Part shown: piece by piece, positions 47,779 through 59,973 of the stretch | How positions within the stretch are numbered: position 1 is the stretch's first letter | How the letters are laid out: the number at the start of each line of letters is the position of its first letter | Assembly (NCBI GenBank): GCA_035578155.1 | Contig: JAPWDM010000008.1 | Span: 754,001 to 818,000, forward strand | Reading direction: 5' to 3' | DNA: 64,000 nucleotides | Source: Brachynemurus nebulosus | Taxonomy: Eukaryota; Arthropoda; Insecta; Neuroptera; Myrmeleontidae | Made by a program: the position numbers and the translations under genes | The notes under the pieces: generated by a model | The model's input: the letters and a program-made list of their open reading frames with translations, nothing else | What the model was told of the DNA's origin: nothing | The model's database searches: none

Positions 47779-49134
47779 AGGTACCTAAGGCAATTAAGGC
47801 CCACCTAAGCAAAATTTGTTTATTATTTATATATCTTATAAAATATCAAAAATATAGTATTTAATTATAAAAATTTACTTATTTTTTGATAAAAATTCCT
47901 AAAAAAATTTAATGAATTTGTAATTATACAAGTCAAAAATTTGATTCTAAAAAGTGTCTGCAATTGGGCCTTATTTCCGACTGGTGTAGAAAATAAGGCC
48001 CACCTATTACAACTGCCTGAAATAGTACATTTATAATTTTTTTTTTTTAAATTAATTGGGGGATTTTAATTACTTTAAGAATACTTGAACTTGAAAATAC
48101 TTTCAGAATAACTTAAACTTGTATATCAAAATATTTTGTTATTTTTACACGTTCAAAAAAGTTTCGAAAATCCTTGAATCCCGCTTGACTGCGTGACTGT
48201 TATTGAAAACAACAATAAAAAAATTACCTAAGTCATTATTTTTAATTTTTAATTTTTTTATCATATTTTTCGAATAAGTCAAGTACTAGGTGTTTGAAGA
48301 TATTAAGTCGAAATAAATAAATATTAAATCTAAGAGTTCTTCTTAGAATTCCGAATCTCCTTGCAACCTCTCTTTGATTGCCATGTCGAGTGACATAACT
48401 TAAGGCTGATGCCAGTGCTTCCTCAGACCACGACGCTCTCTTCTTTTTATCAGCCATACTTCCAAACACTAAGGAATAAAAATAAAAATTCGACCAAACC
48501 AACTAAAACTGATCTGGCATCATTAAACAAATGCAACAAATAATACAAAATTAAATGTACTTAGTTTTGTCTTTTTTCCTGTTTGTTATTTTTATATTAG
48601 AGTAACTATAGTAATTTAAGTTGTGCGTCTAATTTTGCTTCATTTGTGAATGACTTCAGACCTGTTTTAATTGATTTGACTTTGTAGTGTTTGATTTTAA
48701 TTGTGTTGGTAATAAAGCCCAAACAAAATTTGCATGGGCCTTATTATCAGCATGTCAATATTTATGCTTATATACATTTTATATAAATACTTTAGAAATA
48801 AACTAAATTAATTGATGTAAAACTTAAAGAATATTAATTTTTTTCAATTTTGATAACAATTTGAAAGAAAGATATCTTTAAAAAATCATTAATATAACAC
48901 TCACAATGTGCACAATTTTTATATCAACGAACGAAAATGTAACCTCTAAATTTGTTTGTTATTTGTTAAAATATGACATGAGTTTGTTACTCTGAGTAGC
49001 TCAACTTTTGTATCTGCTTTTGAAATGATTGAAAGTTCATTTTAAACTTGTTGATAAGTTAAAGAACTTTTCTTGGTGAGAAATATAGCTAATGGGCCTT
49101 ATTACCCGCTGGGCCTTAAATGCCTTAGGTACCT
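47779..49134. mobile_element. Pogo/Tigger-like DNA transposon, deleted derivative
   Basis: The termini AGGTACCTAAGGC and GCCTTAGGTACCT are flanked by TA (47777-47778, 49135-49136). Near both ends are GGGCCTTA or TAAGGCCC words, with more inside (47965, 47990, 48717, 48737), possible transposase-binding sites. The element keeps a short psq-type helix-turn-helix frame and lacks the catalytic DDE domain. Confidence 0.75.
48242..48457 (-). pseudogene. psq-type HTH fragment of a pogo/Tigger-like transposase
   Basis: Starting at MADKKKRASWSEEALASAL, residues 1-43 fit the psq (pipsqueak/CENP-B-type) DNA-binding helix-turn-helix: W-EEAL--AL, then GNQREVARRFGI--RTL. In full transposases this domain binds the terminal repeats and is followed by a CENP-B-type HTH and a DDE nuclease. 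Here the frame turns into low-complexity sequence after RRTLR (about 48329) and stops at 48242. Catalytic regions are absent. The only good methionine is at 48457; a longer frame upstream has no matching motif. It could still make a short DNA-binding peptide, but that is inference. Confidence 0.65.
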
Positions 49135-49136
49135 TA

Positions 49137-49721
49137 CATAGCATAAGTACTTGTGAGGCCAGCCAGCCATTCGACTCCAACAGCAAACAATACCTACATA
49201 AATTGCTCGCTCATTCGCTCATTCGTCTATCCATTAATGTCGGCTCGTAGTATTATAAAGCGGTTTGATACAGGTGGGGGGGAATTGGGGAATAGGGGGA
49301 AATAGCGGCGGCTTTTTTATTACTCATTATCGATTGTATGGATAATATAGCACCGTAGTACATACGTATAATACGTTAGAACGTTAAGAAGTAGTTCCAC
49401 GATCTGCTCGCAGTTGGATCTATCTACGTATATATACGCTTTGTAGATGTTCCATTAATAATAATTATATGTACAGGGTCCGCCTACGTACCGCGGACAG
49501 ACGGACAGACGGATCGACTGACGTAGACGGACAGACAGACGTATGTACAGTGTTATATTTTTAATGTGCGTACTGCTATTTTGTGAAGTTGTTAAATAAT
49601 AATTAATGGTTTAAATGGTTTTCGTGTCCGGTTTTGTATTGTATAGCTATCAAATTTTATATAATCTATTAGTTGTAATGTACATAATATACATATAGTT
49701 TGACCAATTTCGAATTTGTTG
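49137..49721. other. Non-coding stretch
   Basis: Contains a GACAGACGGACAGACGG-type simple repeat (49494-49550). 49677-49725 is one copy of a roughly 48-bp direct repeat whose other copy is at 50634-50693. Confidence 0.45.
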
Positions 49722-49725
49722 TTAA

Positions 49726-50630
49726 CCCTTAGAATCATACGTTGGTCTACGAGAAACGTTAATCATACAACGACGTCGTTTTGACGGATGGACTTTTTAC
49801 GGAGAGTTTTAGAGTTTATTTGCAAAAAACATTTTTTTTACATAACAATACTACAAAAGCGAACAAAATATTTAAAAAAATGGGAATTGGGAAAATTTCT
49901 TAATATTAAAATATTTATTATTTTTTTAATCTTTTTATCAAAGCATATTTTCATTATAAAAATTAAAAAATAGATAAATACATCAATTGTAATAATTAAT
50001 TTATGAACTATTATGAGTCAGTGGACATGTGTGACTTTACAGAATGTGAAATTTCTCAGTCATAAATATTCCTATAGATATGTAGTTATTTCCCCATTAG
50101 GCACATTTGTAAATTTTCTAAAATTTGTTAGTAATTTTTCGAATAAGATCTCAAAAAATAATAAAAATTAAAATATTTTCCACAAAATAAATTGTTAATC
50201 TTTTATTAAGTCATTCGAAACGCATTCTTTAGTTTTCGATTCAATATATTCAAACTTCAGTATTATGTCGTCTCTATAAGTCAAACAGCTGTAATCATCT
50301 TTCACGTTATCATAATCATTGAATAAATTAATTATAACATCCATATCTTTAATAAATTTTAAAAAAAATTAGGAAAACTTTTATATGTAGTGTACAAAAT
50401 CTTCAAAAAAAAACATACGTTAATCATACATCGACGTCCTTTTGACGGACACTATTTCAATACAAACAAAACGACAATGACTATAAACAAAATAAATATA
50501 TGTGGTGTGTTATAATAACAAATAAATTAGATAACAGAAATCTCACAGCAAACAAGTAACAACAAGTCGTAGTATTGGAGCAGGTAGAGAAGTTCGTACG
50601 TCGTTTTGACGTGTACGTATGATTCTAGGG
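49726..50630. mobile_element. piggyBac-like non-autonomous element, copy 1
   Basis: Bounded by TTAA (49722-49725, 50631-50634). The termini are CCCTTAGAATCATACGT and ACGTATGATTCTAGGG, with repeated subterminal CGACGTCGTTTTGACG words. The CCC start and TTAA target are those of piggyBac. Nearly the same sequence is at 58568-59491. No full transposase remains. Confidence 0.8.
50195..50344 (-). pseudogene. Short open frame in the piggyBac-like element
   Basis: A 49-codon acidic frame (MDVIINLFNDYDNVKDD then SCLTYRDD). The equivalent in the second copy (start 59215) is nearly identical but stops early after LK-F. It could be a remnant of a transposase N-terminus; I cannot confirm that. Too short for a working protein of this family. 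Confidence 0.3.
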
Positions 50631-50635
50631 TTAAT

Positions 50636-52375
50636 GTATACATAATATACATATAGTTTGACCAATTTCGAATTTGTTGTTAAAATGACGAAATGTCGAT
50701 TAGAAATGTAGATATCGATTGCTTCGATAGGAGAATTGTTTATTGCTAGTGGCTTAAGGAGGTATAAATTCTTAATTCTAGTCTAAAATTCGAAAAACCA
50801 TTTTTTTTTTCATATTTTCAAAGTTCAGAGCTTTAAGAATATTCCTCTAATAAATGGATTTACGGAAATTCGAATTATTTTTGGAGTTATAGTGATTTTG
50901 GTCCCTGTGTACTGTGTATCTTTTCAGTGTTAAATTCAAATATTTAATATACATTACGCGAAACTACCTTGTTCGATACGGTTGACATGATATCTCAAGT
51001 TCTAATGCACCGATTTACTTGAAATTTGGCACAGACCTCACTAATACCATCAAAATTGGTCCGACGTAGGGGTTTTTGGAATTTTTCTTTTTTACTATTT
51101 TTAAAAAATGTCCAAAGTTGAAAAAAGGAGGTGAAAAAATGTTTTTTTTTTTTTTTTTTTAAATGGGCGCCGTTTTGTGAAAAAATTTATTTTTTCGAAT
51201 CGGCTACGTCCAACTAATTTTACATCCTTGTTTATTAAGAACTAACTAAAATTTTATGTTTCAGATCACTAGGAGGGTTAGAATCACGTTACCCAGGAGA
51301 CACCTTTTCTCTGTGAGTCCTCACTTTGTCGACCTGTACCGATTTCAATTTTGAATTTTTTTTTTTAATTTTTATGCATTTTTTAAATATCAATGAAAAA
51401 CTGTTAAAAAATGGATACTAAACTTGTTTACTGTATTATGCTCGTAAAATCACCTCAAAATCGAGGCTCTAGGGTAGAATACCCCACTTAACATGTTTAA
51501 TTTTGGTTAAAGTAGAAAGAACTGAACCTCGCGTAACTGGAGGTACAAATACAAACTTGAATTGTATAGAAACCACAAAATTCACCAAAAAATATAGTAG
51601 GTGTAACCACAGACCAATCAATATATTATGTATATTATATTATATAGACTAATTATATCTATGTATAATTGAGGCAGTCAGACACGACCTGCATACGATC
51701 AAATAATATTTTGTAATATTAAAATCAATGCAATAACCGAATTGTATCCGTAGTAACGTTTTCAAATAATTATTGACAAAATATAATACTGATAATTAAA
51801 TTTTATACTTTTTTTGAGAAGAAACTGCAAAATTTTGAAAGAAACGTATACAAATTATGTCCTGCAATAATTATAGTCGCATTTGCTCAAAAATGGACAA
51901 TACAATTAATTATATTCCTTAAATTTCACCCGTCTCATCCCGTTACATGCTTCAAGAAAATTGCCTACAAACTGACTTTACGCTTTGTCTAGCTGTATAA
52001 TATAATAGTGTTCGTTATAGTCTGCATCAGCGAATAAAATAAGTGAGTATTGTTATTCAAATTATTATTTAATATTTCGTTACTATGGTTTTGAAATTAG
52101 TTGAATTCACCAAGAGAACATTTTGTATCATTTCTGTCTTGTTTTTCGTTGTAAAACTCTTTTCAAACACTCATCTTGTGTCCCATTCTTCTTCGCTCCA
52201 AATTTTTGGAATTTGATATAAAATTATTTATATCAAACGTTATTTGTCAATGACACACCCCTTCAAATATGAATCAATCATTTTTTTTTTTTTTTGATAG
52301 AATATTATCAATTTTTTTAAATGGAATTCTTTCTCTTATGTTATAAAAGTTTACCATATATGTATGTGATATATA
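50636..52375. other. Non-coding stretch with dispersed repeats
   Basis: 50634-50693 is the second copy of the 48-bp repeat flanking the piggyBac-like element. 51929-51998 matches 30461-30530, and 52030-52140 resembles 60800-60900. 51000-51300 looks like an unassigned repeat. No gene. Confidence 0.45.
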
Positions 52376-52377
52376 TA

Positions 52378-52991
52378 CAGGATGTTTACTTTGTTACGAC
52401 AGTCACTCAATATTGAGTACAAATTTTTGTCCATTACAGGTACCCAAATACTATCGAGAACGTAAATCTTTTAAATCAAATGGCAACTTCTCAATATACG
52501 TGCCAGTGATGAAATGTGGAAATTTCTAGTTCCATATATTGGACATGATCCAAAACAAATGAAAGTGGCCATAAAAGTTGGCGGTGACGTTTAATTTTCG
52601 TTAAAAGATATTAAAAATAGTTAATTAGTTTTATTTCAAATACTATCGGGAATATAAAATTTTTAAAGTACATAAATGGCAACTTCTCAATATATGTGCC
52701 AGCGGAAAAATGTGAAAATTTTTATTTCCATATACTGGGCATGATCCAAAACAAATGAAAATGGCCATAAAAGTTGGCGGTCACGTTTAATTTTCGTTAA
52801 AAAATATTAAAAAATTTTTGATTTTAACTAATTTTAAAATTAATTAGTTTTTTTTAAATGCAGCGTCGGGCGGGAAGGGGTACTCTGCAACTATCTTTTT
52901 AGAGAAACTGTCTCCATACTTACCGAAAAACCTTTACGAGTATCCTAGCACCCTCCTAACCCATTTTGATGTGAATTGAAAACATCCCCTG
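52378..52991. mobile_element. TA-flanked TIR element with two 195-bp tandem units
   Basis: The ends CAGGATGTTT and AACATCCCCTG are inverted with a 2-nt indel. TA lies outside both (52376-52377, 52992-52993). AAATGGCAACTTCTCAATAT starts each internal unit (52478, 52674). A lone relative is at 46105-46330. Confidence 0.7.
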
Positions 52992-52993
52992 TA

Positions 52994-53247
52994 TATATTT
53001 ATTGTGTATTTAATCGAAAACACAACACAGCGACTCACTCTCACATGTTGTGTGTTGTTCTCTCTGTCTCTATCGAGATCTCAACGTCCCATTGTCAATC
53101 AATCTTGCTGAATGGCGCAAACCACATCGGGATTGAACTATAAAGTATCCGGCACCTACAAGTAAAACCAACATAGTCGTGGTGTCAGGTGTGGGGTATC
53201 GAAGAATGTGCTATAAAGTCCATATGCACAAATATATTGTACGTATA
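52994..53247. other. Spacer, nothing recognised
   Basis: Mixed-composition sequence with no repeat relative in the window. No gene identified. Confidence 0.3.
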
Positions 53248-53249
53248 TA

Positions 53250-54276
53250 CAGGTGTCCCGTAAGGTAAAAGTTGTGTCACAGAGAAATTTTAACTATAGT
53301 TTTAAACTGTTGGCTAAAAATATTTCTTTAACCTTTTTTTTTTCGAGAAGTGAAAACTTTTTGGGCGCGTTGAGCGAATTTTGAGAAAACTTTATGGGTT
53401 CGTGTCACCAATATATGTGTCGCCTAGTATCAAAATCTACTAAATGCACTTTTCGAATCTTTTGATTTTTTAGGGCCATTAATTTTTAAATGCAACAAGG
53501 CATGTGCCCCTTAACATTTTTTGTTGTAATTTTAACTGCTTACTAAAGAAATTTGCAACTGAAATATAACATAATTTTCAAATTCTGCTAAAATTACATT
53601 TGAAAACTTTACAAATCCTGCTAAATACCCATACATAACCTATATTTTAGATTTTAACCGTTCAAATTTTAATTTTTTCACTGACATGCGGGACGTACCA
53701 AGTATAAAATTATGTTTTCACGTAAAATTTGTATTTTAATATTTATCTAAAATTTTAAATAATGAAATCGTAAATGTAAATGAATTACTAAGTAAGCACT
53801 TTGGTTTTAAGTGACAAAATGAAAATAGTTTACAATATTACAAAACAAATTGTATCGTCTAACCCTGATACATCCAATATTGCTGAATCAAGTTTTTTTT
53901 TTTTAATAAATTTCCCTTATAATTTCTGTTTTAACACATGCTTTCTATAAATGTTACTATCAAAACCTACTAAATTCAAATAATTTTGATTAAAAAAGGG
54001 ATAAAACGATAATTTTGTTTTTTGATAATAGTACTAATCATGTTTTTTACCTTGTTAGTTAATATAATTATGACTTTTTAATTGAAAAATTAATTTTGAA
54101 GTGAGTTATGGTTTTTTGCGATTTCCCACAATCTTTATAAAGTGGAATTAGTCGATTTTGATACTAGGCAACTCATATATCTATGAGTATGGCGTGAACT
54201 CGTATACACAGCAATATCGCCAGTTATCAATCGACATGTATGTTAATCGTATGAACACAGAGAACTGGAACACCTG
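53250..54276. mobile_element. TIR element, about 1.03 kb
   Basis: The ends CAGGTGTCC and GGAACACCTG are flanked by TA. About 150 bp inside each end, GCCTAGTATCAAAATCTACT (53423) and its inverse (54150) pair. The middle is AT-rich with no coding. Confidence 0.65.
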
Positions 54277-54278
54277 TA

Positions 54279-54598
54279 TATAGGTGCTTAGTTGGTATCG
54301 TTGAGAAGTTGAAGTTGTAACGCACAATGTTTCTGTTGTGTTTGCATCAACCATGGTCCATGTAACAACAATTTATGTAACATGTAACAATTGTAACTAC
54401 AGTGTAAATACAATATATAAAGTTTCCATACTATATACAGACTGATTATAAATACGTGTTGCATAATTTTGACTTTCGGCTCGGATTTTAATTTTATTAA
54501 GAATATTCAAGCGGAATAATAAGAAATGCTGATTTTTAAGCGAATTTGATGACATCACAACTAAAAATTTTGTAAATTAACAAAAAAACAAACGCATC
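54279..54598. other. Spacer, nothing recognised
   Basis: No gene or repeat seen. ATGTAACA words repeat near 54360-54390. Confidence 0.3.
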
Positions 54599-54602
54599 TT
54601 AA

Positions 54603-55249
54603 GGTACCATCACAGTGTAGAATTTTGAAAAAATAATTTTTTTGTGGTCTTATCTTCAAGTACGTACAGTTATGCATGTTCTCTCAAAATTTCAAATTGA
54701 AATTCGAATTATTACGATCGCTACGAGCACGGATAAAAAATGAAGTCTAAATACAAAATTCTGTGGATTGATTGGCGCCTTTTGGCCGGATGTTACACCA
54801 CTTTACATTCAGTCTTTCCACAATCAGTGAACGTATAAGATCAATTGTTATCACCACAGTATCACATTGTTGTTGAAACAATGATTTGAACAAATTCGAG
54901 ACAAATGCTTTTTTTAAAAGCGATACCCACTCTCAGGGAGAAAGCCTCCAAGCTATATAAGGTTGAAATTTTCTCAGAATATTCTTTATTTCATTCTTCA
55001 AGTCATCCTTCCTATTTTTTCACACGGAAAACTGTTGAAAAAAGGCCTAAAATTTGTACTTTTTATTCAAACCGCCACCGTTTTTTCAAATTTCGCAAAA
55101 GTGCGGCCACAATCGTGGGCACCAATAATCGCCCTCGAATAAAAAAAAAAATTTTTGTATTGTTAATTAGTGCTTGCCATCCTATCGATCCGAAAAAAAA
55201 ATTGCGAAAATTGACTGTTTTTCGGCCGGTCACACTGTGCAATGGTATT
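54603..55249. mobile_element. Diverged copy of the 10151-10799 TTAA element
   Basis: TTAA at 54599-54602 and 55250-55253. The termini GGTACCATCACAGTGT and CACACTGTGCAATGGTA and an inner CACACGGAAAACTRTWRAAA block match the 10-kb element. The left arm has lost its palindromic partner sequence. A 118-codon frame here is a repeat artefact. Confidence 0.65.
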
Positions 55250-55253
55250 TTAA

Positions 55254-56065
55254 TTTGCTAATATGTTAACCAATTTCAAAAATCCATTTTGGTAAATGTA
55301 GTTTCGAGAAAAATGCATTAAATATACCACTGTCGCGTTTCGTCACGGCTAAAAATAATCATACTCTAGCATTAGCATTCAGAAGCAATCATTACAGCAA
55401 CTACGTCTGAATTGAATGAACACGTACTGTATATACGTATTTAGGGCCGTGCAAGGAAAATTTCTACTTTAAACTAACAATAGAGGCACAGAGAGAGGGA
55501 GAGGGGCAGAAATAAAGAGAGAGGGAACGACAGACAAACAAATATTTGTGGTGCCCGGCTTTTGCGAAAGTGCCATTATTTAAATGCATTGTCTATTTAC
55601 TTTGCTTCACATTATTTGTATACCGAGATGTAATTTAAATTATTAATTATTTAAGACTGTAAGAGCATTATGATTTATGGTTGTGCTCATTGTTTTTAAC
55701 ACTTCTTCCGCCCCCCCCCTCTCCCCCCTCTTTACCCTACCTCATTCGGTTCACAATCCACACTGTAAGCTTCTAGCTATGAATATTATCAAAAATTGTT
55801 TATCTTTATATTTAACAATATTTTAAAGTTATAAATTTATGGATTTATAAAATGTCCCCCAAAATGCTCTGTTTATGGCGGTAAATGGAGCATTTTTGTT
55901 AATTACGTAATTATTGAAATACACCCAGGTTCCAGGGTCACTTTGAAACTTGACGCATTTACTGAGGGTAAAATTTAGTTGTGAATTTTTTATTTTTGCC
56001 CCACCAAAACCGTCGGAGATTGAGGCTGTCGAAAATTTTGGATAAGGTTTAAATATATACAATAC
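55254..56065. other. Non-coding stretch
   Basis: Contains a GAGAGGGAGAGGGG-type purine tract (55485-55530) and a C-rich tract near 55710-55730. No gene. Confidence 0.4.
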
Positions 56066-56488
56066 TACCTGTCGCAGCATCCTGCACAACATAGCGAATT
56101 TCCGTTTACAATTAAAATTAGTTTTTCTCGGAAACTAGTTGACATAGAATAATAGTTTAAATATCTTTTTTATGTAATTTTTCTCCCTCTTTCTGAAGGT
56201 GTAAGAAAATGTAAAAATTTTTAAATTTGGGAAAATTTTGGCAAAAAAACTAATTTTTTTCACGAAACTTGACACAAAACCATGTTTCCGGCATCGGATG
56301 TGTGTGGCTAGTGAACTTGCCCAATGATTTGGGACTTCCAACATTTTCAGCAAATTTCCTAAAAGCAGGACGATTTTGTTCGAGGGTTATCGTGCGGTTT
56401 CTAGGGACCTCAAAACAAATTTTTTACCATAATCTTGGGCACAAGTCGTGCCCATGACAGTGGCTTCGAGGCTTCGAAAATTCGTTAA
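56066..56488 (+). mobile_element. Helentron-like copy precisely lacking the core
   Basis: Left end CTGTCGCAGCATCCTGCACA. GTTATCGTGC is joined directly to GGTTTCTAGGGACCTC with the (TA)n and about 30 bp removed. The end is eroded (GAAAATTCGTTAA). Confidence 0.7.
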
Positions 56489-56497
56489 AAATAAAAA

Positions 56498-56700
56498 TAC
56501 CCCTGTCGCAGCATCCTGCATAACATAGCGAATTTCCGTTTATAAAAGTTAGTTTTTCTTGGAAACTAGTTGTCATAGAATAATAGTTTAAAGACCTTTT
56601 TCATGTGATTTTTTCTCCTCTTTCCAATGGTGTAAAAAAATTTTACAAAAGTTTTTGAATAAGGAGAAATTTTGACAAAAAACTAATTTTTTGTCAAAAC
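56498..56700 (+). repeat. Helentron-like family, left half
   Basis: Starts ATACCCCTGTCGCAGC and breaks off in ACTAATTTTTTGTCAAAAC, where the next copy begins. Confidence 0.75.
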
Positions 56701-56703
56701 AAA

Positions 56704-57035
56704 ATACCCCTGTCGCAGCATCTTGCATAACATAGCGAATTTCCGTTTATAAAAATCCGTTTTTCTGTGATTTTTGACCCTTTTAAGTGATTTTTCCTCC
56801 TCTTTCTAATGGTGTAAATAAATGTCAAAAAAAATTTTAACTTTAGAAAATTTTGGCAAAAAACTAATTTTTTTCACGAAAAATGGTCAAAAAAACCATG
56901 TTCTAGGCATCCGACATGGCTGGCTAACGAATTTGTCCAACGGTGTGGGACTAAATATAAATTTAATACATAAATTTTAGTGAATATTATTTTTGGTTTC
57001 TAGGGACCCCAAAACAAATTTCTATTATAGTCTCG
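56704..57035 (+). mobile_element. Helentron-like copy with minimal core
   Basis: Left end AAATACCCCTGTCGCAGC. The core is reduced to ATATAAATTTAATACATAAA. The right half ends early at TATAGTCTCGGG. Confidence 0.7.
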
Positions 57036-57205
57036 GGAGATTTATTTCGGAGCTCTAAAAAATAGAACTTTCTTCGGAACCCTAAAAAACGGCATATAAG
57101 TAACATACAAACATATACATATGTATGACGTATGTATATGACTTATATACAATCTATCTTCCTGTACCACAAACACATTCTTTCATATAATTATGCATAT
57201 AGGTA

Positions 57206-57530
57206 TACCCCTGTCGCAGCATCCTGCATAACATAGCGAATGCCCTTTTATAAAAATTAAATTTTCTCGGAAACTAGTTGACATAGAATAATAGTTTAAA
57301 GACCTTTTTTATGTAATTTTTTTTCGTCGTTTAAATGATGTAAAAAAATTTCGCAAAAATTTTTAAATAAGTGGAAATTTTGGCAAAATAGTAATTTTTT
57401 GCAAGAACAAACACCATGTTCCTGGCATCCGACGTGTCTGGCTAACGAACTTGTCCAACGGTTTGGGACTTCCAACATTTTCACCAAATTTCGTAAACCT
57501 AGGACATTTCGTTCGAGAGTTATCGTGCGG

Positions 57531-57601
<71 letters not shown>

Positions 57602-57603
57602 AT

Positions 57604-57690
<87 letters not shown>

Positions 57691-57811
57691 TTTGGTGAAT
57701 ATTATTTTCGGTTTCTAGGGACCTCAAAACAAATTTCTGCCATGGTTCCGGGTTCAAGTCGCGTCATGACAGTGGCTGTAATAGCTGAATTCCATTCTGG
57801 AAATTCGCTAA
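57206..57811 (+). mobile_element. Full-length Helentron-like element with long core
   Basis: Left end ATACCCCTGTCGCAGC, two TA tracts (57533-57596, 57609-57687), right half, and the hairpin terminus GAATTCCATTCTGGAAATTC then GCTAA. One of the best copies. Confidence 0.8.
57533..57687. repeat. (TA)n core, two tracts
   Basis: Two TA runs separated by CATAATTATATACA. Confidence 0.95.
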
Positions 57812-57825
57812 AACTAATTTTTTGA

Positions 57826-57830
57826 CACAC

Positions 57831-57912
<82 letters not shown>

Positions 57913-58033
57913 TTTAGTGAATACGATTTTCGGTTTCTAGGGACCTCAAAACTAATTTCTGCCATAGTCCCGGGTTCAAGTCGCGTCATGACAGTGGCTG
58001 TAACAGCTGAATTCCATTTTGGAAATTCGCTAA
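57826..58033 (+). repeat. Duplicated right half of the Helentron-like element
   Basis: Directly after the full copy a second (TA)n tract (57832-57909) and right half follow, ending CATTTTGGAAATTCGCTAA. It is a partial tandem duplication of core plus right end. Confidence 0.75.
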
Positions 58034-58420
58034 TAGTTTAATTTGGTCTATTGACTGCCTCACTGTACGGAACGCTAATTTTGCAAGCCCGACTCACTCT
58101 TGACCGATTTTTTTTTTTTGTTTTCAAAGATGATTAAAAATTGTATTTTTCATATAATCTTTTTTAATGGATATTTATATTAATAAAACCTTCAGCGACC
58201 TAATTTACTTTTACATAATAAATTTTGATTGAATGTCAGGCAATATCCAACCTAATACTTGGCAATATTATTATATCGATAATAAAAATCGACAAAAATG
58301 ATAATAATAATGATGTCATTAACGTTTTGAAAATGCCAACGCAATCTTTACATCAGTTATTTTATTACGTAGTACTATGAATACATTCTTAATACGGATG
58401 AAATTTGATATTAGGGTATC
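58034..58420. other. Spacer with one dispersed fragment
   Basis: 58060-58107 is an inverted fragment of the 47-kb repeat (GACTCACTCTTGACCGATTT). Otherwise unassigned AT-rich sequence. Confidence 0.4.
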
Positions 58421-58422
58421 TA

Positions 58423-59657
58423 CACAATCAATGAAATAAGGAATAAGAAATAAGGAATAAGAAGTATGCCATCTAGTGACGTTGAGTAGAACTTTAACGT
58501 AACTGCTCATAGATATAAATATGTAGGTACTTTTGTACGTCAAAATTCGTGATTTTTTTCACTTTAACCATAGAATCATACGTTGGTCTACGAGTCAAGT
58601 TAATTATACATCGGCGTCGTTTCGACGAATGGACTTTTTACAGGGAGTTTTAGACTTTATTTGCAAAAAACATTTTTTTTTACATAACAATACTACAAAA
58701 GCGAACAAAATATTTAAAAAAATTGGATTTGAAAAAATTTCTTAATATAAATATTTATTAATTTTTTTAATCTTTTTATCAAAGCATATTTTCACTATAA
58801 AAATTAAAAAGTAGATAAATACATCAATTCTATCATAAAACATGTCTTTAAAAAAATTAATTTATAAACTATTATGAGTCAGTGGACATGTGTGACTTGG
58901 ACAGAATGTGAAATTTCTCAGTCATAAATATTCCTATAGATATGTAGTTATTTCCCCATTAGGCACATTTGTAAATTTTATAAAATTTGTTATTAATTTT
59001 AGAATAAAATCTCCAAAAATAATAAAAATTAAAATATTTTCCACAAAATAAATTGTTAACCTTTTATTAAGTCACTTGAAACGCATTCTTTAGTTTTCGA
59101 TTCAATATATTAAAACTTCAGTATTATGTCGTCTCTATAAGTCAAACAGCTGTAATCATCTTTCACATTATCATAATCATTGAATAAATTAATTATAACA
59201 TCCATATCTTTAATAAATTTTAGAACAGTTAGGAAAACTTTTATATGTGGAGTACAAAATCTTTAAAAAAAAAAAAATAGGTTAATCATTCATCGTCGTC
59301 CTTTTGACGCACACTATTTCAGTATAAAAAAAACGACAATAGCTATAAACAAAATTGATACGTCTTATGTGTTATAGTAACAAATAAATTAGATAACAGA
59401 AGTTTCACAGCAAGCGGGCACCGACAAGTTGTAGTATTGGAGCAGGTAGAGAAGTTCGTTCGTCGTTTTGACGAGTACGTATGATCTAGGGTTAATGACA
59501 AAAAAAGTCATCACGAACGTTATTTTTTCATGAATTTTGGTGTACAAAAATACCTAAATACATATACCTATGGGTAGTTACGTTCAAGTTCCATTCAACG
59601 TCACTAGATGGCATACTTCTTATTTCTTATTTCTTATTCCTTATTTCATTGATTGTG
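58423..59657. mobile_element. TIR element split by a piggyBac-like insertion
   Basis: The arms 58423-58563 and 59496-59657 are inverted copies (CACAATCAATGAAATAAGGA then GAAGTATGCCATCTAGTGAC). TA lies outside both ends. Without the insertion it is a palindromic MITE of about 300 bp whose centre held the TTAA target. Confidence 0.75.
58568..59491. mobile_element. piggyBac-like non-autonomous element, copy 2
   Basis: TTAA at 58564-58567 and 59492-59495. The termini are CCATAGAATCATACG and CGTATGATCTAGGG. Closely similar to copy 1 over its full length, with scattered substitutions and small indels. Confidence 0.8.
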
Positions 59658-59659
59658 TA

Positions 59660-59973
59660 TGACCCATTAGTCTTTTGGCCTACCAAGCCAGCCAGTAAAT
59701 GCCACATCAATATTAATAATATCATTGCTATAATGACGTTTTTGCTTTTCATTTTCGACGTACATAGAACCAAATGGCAAAACTGTCATTAATGATAATA
59801 TAATAACATTTATTTTTTAATTGAATAAAAACGTCGTATTGCATTAAAATGAATTGTAGTCAAGTTTGTTTTTTTTTTCTTTCTGCAAACTGGATTCTTG
59901 CAAATGAAATTCCTCTCGATCAACAATTTTTCGAAAATGTTTTTAGTCCACGAGTAATAAAGTTACGTAATAA
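59660..59973. other. Spacer, nothing recognised
   Basis: AT-rich. No gene. Confidence 0.3.
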
